Shown here: positions 6,801 to 7,233 of the stretch, piece by piece
Layout of the letters: every line of letters begins with the position of its first letter
How positions within the stretch are numbered: the stretch's first letter is position 1
Assembly (NCBI GenBank): GCA_028825055.1
Contig: JAPKAW010000088.1
Coordinates: 1 to 7,233, forward strand
Length of the DNA stretch: 7,233 nt
From: Flavobacteriales bacterium
GTDB lineage: Bacteria > Bacteroidota > Bacteroidia > Flavobacteriales_D > Sanyastnellaceae
Direction: 5' to 3'
The notes under the pieces: generated by a model
What the model was told of the DNA's origin: nothing
What the model saw: only the letters and a program-made list of their open reading frames with translations
Databases searched by the model: none
Made by a program: the position numbers and the translations under genes

Positions 6801-7233
6801 AGGAAGATGATGGCTCTTGCATCGATTCTCCAGGTTGTATGAACCCTGAAGCGGACAACTATGACGCTATGGCCACGATCGACGACGGTACGTGTGTCAT
6901 CAGCGGTTGTGATGACCCTGCAGCATTCAACTACCAAGTAGGTGTTACGAATGCGACCAACGAAACCTGCTACTTCACGTTGCCAAACATGGTGATCAAC
7001 GAAATTCATTACAACCCTTGCGGTGCGCAAGGAGATGATTTTGACTTTGAGTTCGTTGAAATCTATGTTTCCAATGATATGGCTGTTGATATGGGTGGTT
7101 TTGAATTCTACAATTCAGCAAGTGGCGCTCCACAATTGGGCTATGTATTCCCAGAAGGAACGACAGTGCAGCCAGGTGAATATTTCTTGATGACCGTTTC
7201 GGATGCAGGTACAGCAAACTATAGTGGTTTGGG
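3782..7233 (+). CDS. Large secreted multidomain protein: lamin-tail, cupredoxin and OB-like domains (runs off the right edge)
   Basis: The frame is open without a stop from the ATG at 3782 to the window end, giving 1150 residues plus two bases. Residues 1-21 form a signal peptide with a Phe/Ala-rich core ending 'VASA', cut before Gln22. Domains in order: lamin-tail (LTD) 24-205; cysteine repeat 211-231; cupredoxin 239-339; cysteine repeat 342-362; OB-like region 363-549; cysteine repeat 551-571; LTD 578-768; cysteine repeat 773-793; OB-like region 794-992; three cysteine repeats 993-1063; and a third LTD from 1069 onward. LTD hallmarks are 'FFSEYSEGSSSNKYLEIYNP' and 'DPGSGWEVAGTSNAT'. The OB-like regions resemble those found with LTDs in extracellular nucleases of the ExeM/NucH type, but no nuclease domain lies inside the window. 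Signal peptide and repeats suggest export, perhaps by the type IX system; the diagnostic C-terminal domain would lie outside. It may be a nuclease, an adhesin or a copper protein; the function is not established. Confidence 0.93.
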   Translation, partial: MRSLSFFFATFFAFTATVASAQCGLFFSEYSEGSSSNKYLEIYNPTSEAVALADYAIAAVGNAPTTPGVHEYWNSFSEGATIAPGDVYVWANGSSGAEIMAETDQTGNAYFNGDDGYALVFGTEEDYVFIDIVGNFEADPGSGWEVAGTSNATKDHTLVRKGGVNAGVGYDWASAAGTDADDSQWIVYDQNEWSYLGSHVWTGTCGAAVPGCTNENATNYNGAATEDDGSCTFDNACNVEGVVVTTGSLYFSPAELSIEPGTTVVWENVGGTHNANGTTDTQTGESFMNPEDFYFVSVVGNADGVCIGSHTFSVPGFYTYDCSVGSHAVNGMVATITVGQGGCTEPAAPNYNEAADYNDGTCLEVTATPIATIQEGQLTDVYSGQTVVTNGVITGVFGSLVSMQDGQGQYSGIWMYGPNVPVAVGDQVEVTGTVAEYSGLTQLTGISVVIEAQNAALPTAEVLTSGAVSDEVWEGVLVQVTGDVSNEDLGYGEWGMDDASGQCVVDDRGYDAIATGFVLMGNTWQVTGPLDYAYGAFKIQPRSEADALLYGCTNSGAANYNAVAGIDNGTCEYTGEACSIFFSEFSEGSGNNKYLEIYNPTASAVFLSQYTLGNCSNGCDTPDDPFVSNQFDYFTFNFPFDATIAPGGTYIVAHGSADPAILSVADVTYSYLSNGDDTYGLFELTATDTLLVDLIGEIGLDPGSGWEIAGTTNATQNHTVVRKEWVYAGNGGEWAMSAGTNAIDSEWTVLDQDDFTDLAMHTFSGGCSASTAGCTDPFAVNYDENATEDDASCVYISNYTIQEIQSGALSGQMQTSGIVTAVYGEEGSLGGNPSFVIQDGTGPQSAIWVIGDGVAIGDEISVLGNVSEVYGLRQIQGGSFEILSSGNVLPLAEMLSPNAINDEQWECVLIAMTGECVNPDAGYGEWQLNDGTGVGVIDDIGYNAIDDSLTNDGTNYVPLLEQGRDYRVTGPNFFAYGAWKLLPRDNADVVRLGCTDVTFSNYDAYAQEDDGSCIDSPGCMNPEADNYDAMATIDDGTCVISGCDDPAAFNYQVGVTNATNETCYFTLPNMVINEIHYNPCGAQGDDFDFEFVEIYVSNDMAVDMGGFEFYNSASGAPQLGYVFPEGTTVQPGEYFLMTVSDAGTANYSGL
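4412..4474 (+). repeat. Cysteine linker repeat 1
   Basis: Twenty-one codons of the pattern GCT-x4-A..NY-x4-A-x2-DDGSC (residues 211-231), between LTD1 and the cupredoxin. The two cysteines at the ends probably form a disulfide; the acidic DDG suggests a possible metal-stabilised loop, which is inference. Confidence 0.85.
4496..4798 (+). other. Cupredoxin (plastocyanin/azurin-like) domain
   Basis: Residues 239-339. The domain runs 'LYFSPAELSIEPGTTVVWEN', 'GGTHNANG', a variable stretch, 'CIGSHTFSVPGFYTYDC' and 'SVGSHAVNGMVATITV'. This is the usual small blue copper protein plan: FxP...xxxGxxVxWxN, an H in the middle, then Y.Y.C...H....M. Likely type 1 copper ligands are His273, Cys322, His327 and Met332. 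The C-x4-H-x4-M spacing differs from plastocyanin (C-x2-H-x4-M) and matches rusticyanin. All four ligands are kept, so copper binding is likely; electron transfer or copper handling outside the cell is inference. Confidence 0.85.
4805..4867 (+). repeat. Cysteine linker repeat 2
   Basis: Residues 342-362, between the cupredoxin and OB-like region 1. It keeps GCT, PNY and the final DGTC but has a slightly degenerate acidic part (YNDGTC in place of EDDGSC). Confidence 0.85.
4868..5428 (+). other. OB-like region 1
   Basis: Residues 363-549. It starts with 'IATIQEGQLTDVYSGQTVVT' and continues 'NGVITGVFGSLVSMQDGQGQ', 'GIWMYGPNVPVAVGDQVEVT' and 'GTVAEYSGLTQL'. A second beta-rich half follows with 'WEGVLVQVTGDV', 'YGEWGMDD' and 'WQVTGPLDYAYGAFKIQPR'. 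The order V(T)xGVVTxVF, xxQDG, GI(W)VY, VGDxVxVTGxVxEYxGLTQL is typical of OB-fold regions next to LTDs or before extracellular endonuclease domains (ExeM/NucH family). No catalytic residues are identified here; a binding or spacer role is inferred. Confidence 0.7.
5432..5494 (+). repeat. Cysteine linker repeat 3
   Basis: Residues 551-571, between OB-like region 1 and LTD2. It keeps GCT, ANYNAVA and DNGTC and marks the boundary between the two duplicated units. Confidence 0.85.
6098..6160 (+). repeat. Cysteine linker repeat 4
   Basis: Residues 773-793, between LTD2 and OB-like region 2. It is close to the consensus, with GCTDPFAVNYDENAT and a final DDASC. Confidence 0.88.
6758..6820 (+). repeat. 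Cysteine linker repeat 5
   Basis: Residues 993-1013, first of three close copies after OB-like region 2. It keeps GCTD, SNYDAYA and EDDGSC; the usual 'PxA' after GCTD is replaced by 'VTF'. Confidence 0.85.
6833..6895 (+). repeat. Cysteine linker repeat 6
   Basis: Residues 1018-1038, four residues after repeat 5. It keeps GCMNPEADNYDAMA and DDGTC; Met replaces Thr after the first Cys. Confidence 0.88.
6905..6970 (+). repeat. Cysteine linker repeat 7 (degenerate, 22 residues)
   Basis: Residues 1042-1063, just before LTD3. The start GCDDPAAFNY is close to consensus, but the second half has lost DDGSC and reads 'TNATNETC', one residue longer. Both cysteines remain. Confidence 0.8.
6986..7233 (+). 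other. Third lamin-tail domain, N-terminal part
   Basis: Residues 1069-1150, cut by the window edge. 'NMVINEIHYNPCGAQGDDFD' followed by 'FEFVEIYVSN', 'MAVDMGGFEFYNS' and 'FPEGTTVQPGEYFLMT' gives the classic LTD opening (INEIxxNP...DFEFIEIYN...VDLxGxx...F..GTxxxPGxYxxx). It differs from LTD1 and LTD2, which start with FFSE[YF]SEG, so it is a separate LTD subtype and not a third copy of the same unit. Confidence 0.85.

Larger units (their letters stand above)
5513..6820 (+). repeat. Unit B of the internal duplication (LTD, OB-like, no cupredoxin)
   Basis: This stretch encodes LTD2 (578-768), cysteine repeat 4, OB-like region 2 (794-992) and cysteine repeat 5. LTD2 repeats the LTD1 signature 'FFSEFSEG', 'NNKYLEIYNPTASAVFLSQY', 'DPGSGWEIAGTTNAT' and 'VVRKEWVYAGNGGEW'. 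OB2 follows OB1 with 'SGIVTAVYG', 'FVIQDGTGPQSAIWV', 'VYGLRQIQGG' and 'YRVTGPNFFAYGAWKLLPR'. No cupredoxin lies between LTD2 and OB2; a single cysteine repeat takes its place. Confidence 0.85.

Noticed and set aside
4412..6970. A CRISPR-like or phage-type DNA repeat array
   Set aside because: Repeat units are in-frame, unevenly spaced and conserved in protein rather than DNA, so they are protein linker repeats.
6467..7030. A 187-codon minus-strand frame rich in Val, Ile and Arg
   Set aside because: It is antisense to OB-like region 2, the cysteine repeats and LTD3; the composition is what the complement of the coding strand would give.

Overview
The window looks like a chromosomal segment from a member of the Bacteroidota, most likely a Flavobacteriales-type marine or aquatic bacterium. 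The evidence is a Bacteroidota-style family 4 glycosyltransferase, a Wzz-like/flippase pair, and a very large secreted lamin-tail-domain protein with 'GCT..A.NY...A..DDGSC' cysteine repeats. Genes also lack recognisable Shine-Dalgarno sequences at their starts. The exact lineage cannot be fixed from the sequence alone.

Layout. Positions 1-1828 on the minus strand hold two envelope-polysaccharide genes: a Wzx-like flippase (359-1828) followed by the start of a Wzz-like chain-length/export protein that runs off the left edge. The two overlap by ATGA. A 77-bp intergenic gap (1829-1905) separates them from a divergent plus-strand pair: a GT-B glycosyltransferase (1906-3012) and ribonuclease HII rnhB (3009-3635), also overlapping by ATGA. 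The rnhB end carries two mutually exclusive inverted repeats and a T-run (terminator). After an AT-rich leader, a single reading frame is open from 3782 to the right edge (more than 1150 codons) and encodes a modular secreted protein.

How it fits together. The flippase, Wzz-like protein and glycosyltransferase belong to assembly and export of a surface polysaccharide. RNase HII is a housekeeping enzyme carried along by translational coupling. The large protein is an independent unit: signal peptide, then lamin-tail domain, cupredoxin, OB-like domain, lamin-tail domain, OB-like domain and a third lamin-tail domain. Every junction is marked by a two-cysteine repeat of about 21 residues. It contains an internal duplication (lamin tail + OB), and only the first copy carries a cupredoxin with a complete-looking type 1 copper site (His273, Cys322, His327, Met332). 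This architecture is the most unusual thing in the window. No mobile element, CRISPR array, tRNA or rRNA was seen.
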